DNA of 64,000 nucleotides from Roseinatronobacter thiooxidans. Lineage in GTDB: Bacteria > Pseudomonadota > Alphaproteobacteria > Rhodobacterales > Rhodobacteraceae. The notes beneath the pieces were generated by a model. The model was not told the DNA's origin. It saw only the letters and a program-made list of their open reading frames with translations, and did not search any database. Below, piece after piece: positions 63,624-64,000 of the stretch. Each line of letters opens with the position of its first letter. Position 1 is the stretch's first letter. The translations under genes were made by a program, and so were the position numbers. The DNA lies in contig NZ_MEHT01000009.1 in NCBI RefSeq assembly GCF_001870675.1, forward strand, positions 337,357 through 401,356. Direction: 5' to 3'.

Positions 63624-64000
63624 TCAAGGTTCAGGCAGGTCTATCCTTCTCTCGTACAGCTGATCCATGTCCGCGTGCCGGATCCGGAATTGGGAACGAC
63701 GGTGAACAGGTCCGAGAACCCCGTCCACAAACGTCGCCTTGAGGGCGGGGTCGAGATAAACGGCACCAGCAGCAAATGCCTTCAGCAGGCGGATAAAGTC
63801 GGTCCCAACATACAGTGTCGCGCGCGGGCTATATCGATATTCTGGGGGCGGTCCCCGCTTGTCGGACGGGACATAAGCGGCGAGGGCATGTTTCGACTGC
63901 CAGTGATTCAGCAGCTTCCTATATGACCAGCTCGCCGCGACCGTTCCATCCTCATCTGTCAGCCTTACAGATCCAGAATCTGAACTGATGCGGTGGATGC
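63624..64000 (-). CDS. C-terminal part of a putative MvaI/BcnI-family restriction endonuclease
   Basis: The frame runs from beyond the window edge to TGA at 63624-63626, giving about 125 residues. The pattern WSYRKLLNHWQSKHALAAYV, then YVGTDFIRLLKAFAAGAVYL-DP, then RRSQFRIRHADMDQLYERR fits the conserved C-terminal part of MvaI/BcnI-type type II endonucleases as I remember the family. The N-terminal catalytic region is outside the window, so activity cannot be judged. It lies directly beyond tRNA-Ser. Family assignment is by recall and needs a profile search. Confidence 0.6.
   Translation of the reverse strand, partial: IHRISSDSGSVRLTDEDGTVAASWSYRKLLNHWQSKHALAAYVPSDKRGPPPEYRYSPRATLYVGTDFIRLLKAFAAGAVYLDPALKATFVDGVLGPVHRRSQFRIRHADMDQLYERRIDLPEP

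Noticed and set aside
63612..63926. 104-codon plus-strand frame at the right edge
   Set aside because: The opposite strand has an uninterrupted frame to the window edge with a recognisable restriction-enzyme-like pattern.

Overview
The window is a dense, GC-rich bacterial chromosome segment. Gene content and order point to an alphaproteobacterium of the Rhodobacteraceae (Roseobacter/Rhodobacter group). Signs of this are DUF177-rpmF-plsX-fabH-ihfA-MerR-tRNA-Pro, the lipid A/outer-membrane run with LpxI in place of LpxH, a DUF4167 protein, a two-domain dCTP deaminase, argS-SPOR-nagZ, and a porphobilinogen synthase without the zinc cysteines. A genus cannot be fixed from the sequence alone; a haloalkaliphilic Roseinatronobacter/Rhodobaca-like relative is only a guess.

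Layout. 1-4.3 kb: ribosomal protein L32, phospholipid and fatty-acid initiation (plsX, fabH), IHF alpha, a MerR-type regulator and tRNA-Pro(GGG). 4.4-9.6 kb: a small coiled-coil protein, dCTP deaminase, a MarC-type membrane protein, a DUF4167 protein and prfA-prmC (translation termination). 9.7-15.1 kb: a CorC/HlyC-type membrane protein, a lone ABC ATPase, a small zinc-finger protein and polA. 15.2-22.8 kb: adenine deaminase, a sulfotransferase-like protein, a membrane glycosyltransferase with a GspE-type N-terminal domain, a CDP-alcohol phosphatidyltransferase, an aminopeptidase P and a DUF427 protein. 22.9-27.3 kb: aroK-aroB, and divergently a 44-aa membrane peptide, an exported helical-repeat protein and xerD. 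27.3-39.6 kb: one long minus-strand envelope-biogenesis cluster, read pyrH-frr-uppS-cdsA-dxr-rseP-(51-aa membrane peptide)-bamA-skp-fabZ-lpxA-lpxI-lpxB. 39.7-45 kb: miaA, an AraC-type regulator, a DUF2256 protein, an exported protein with 19 MORN repeats and nadE. 45.2-52.8 kb: a SPOR lipoprotein, a D,D-carboxypeptidase, tmk-holB-tatD-MBL hydrolase, an AEC transporter and hemB. 52.9-59.7 kb: a SYLF lipoprotein, fabD, a TauE/SafE permease with sufE, a small lipoprotein, a Gfo/Idh/MocA oxidoreductase and argS. 59.9-63.2 kb: a SPOR membrane protein, nagZ, a LysR regulator and tRNA-Ser(GCU).

The last ~0.8 kb, directly 3' of tRNA-Ser, looks different. It carries an unrecognised 78-aa ORF and, convergent to it, the C-terminal part of a gene resembling MvaI/BcnI-family restriction endonucleases that runs off the window. 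This is the most likely accessory (island) DNA here; the rest is mostly core housekeeping DNA.

Many genes overlap by the ATGA/GTGA type, which indicates translationally coupled operons: plsX/fabH, prfA/prmC, aroK/aroB, lpxA/lpxI/lpxB, uppS/cdsA, tmk/holB, sufE/TauE and SPOR/nagZ. Convergent gene pairs are usually separated by strong hairpins. The best unexpected signals are a hairpin that buries the ihfA ribosome-binding site, the restriction-like gene beside tRNA-Ser, two very small membrane-protein genes in conserved operons, the 19-repeat MORN protein, the GspE-N/glycosyltransferase fusion and a hairpin-rich 413-bp gap. I saw no CRISPR array, intact prophage or intact insertion sequence.
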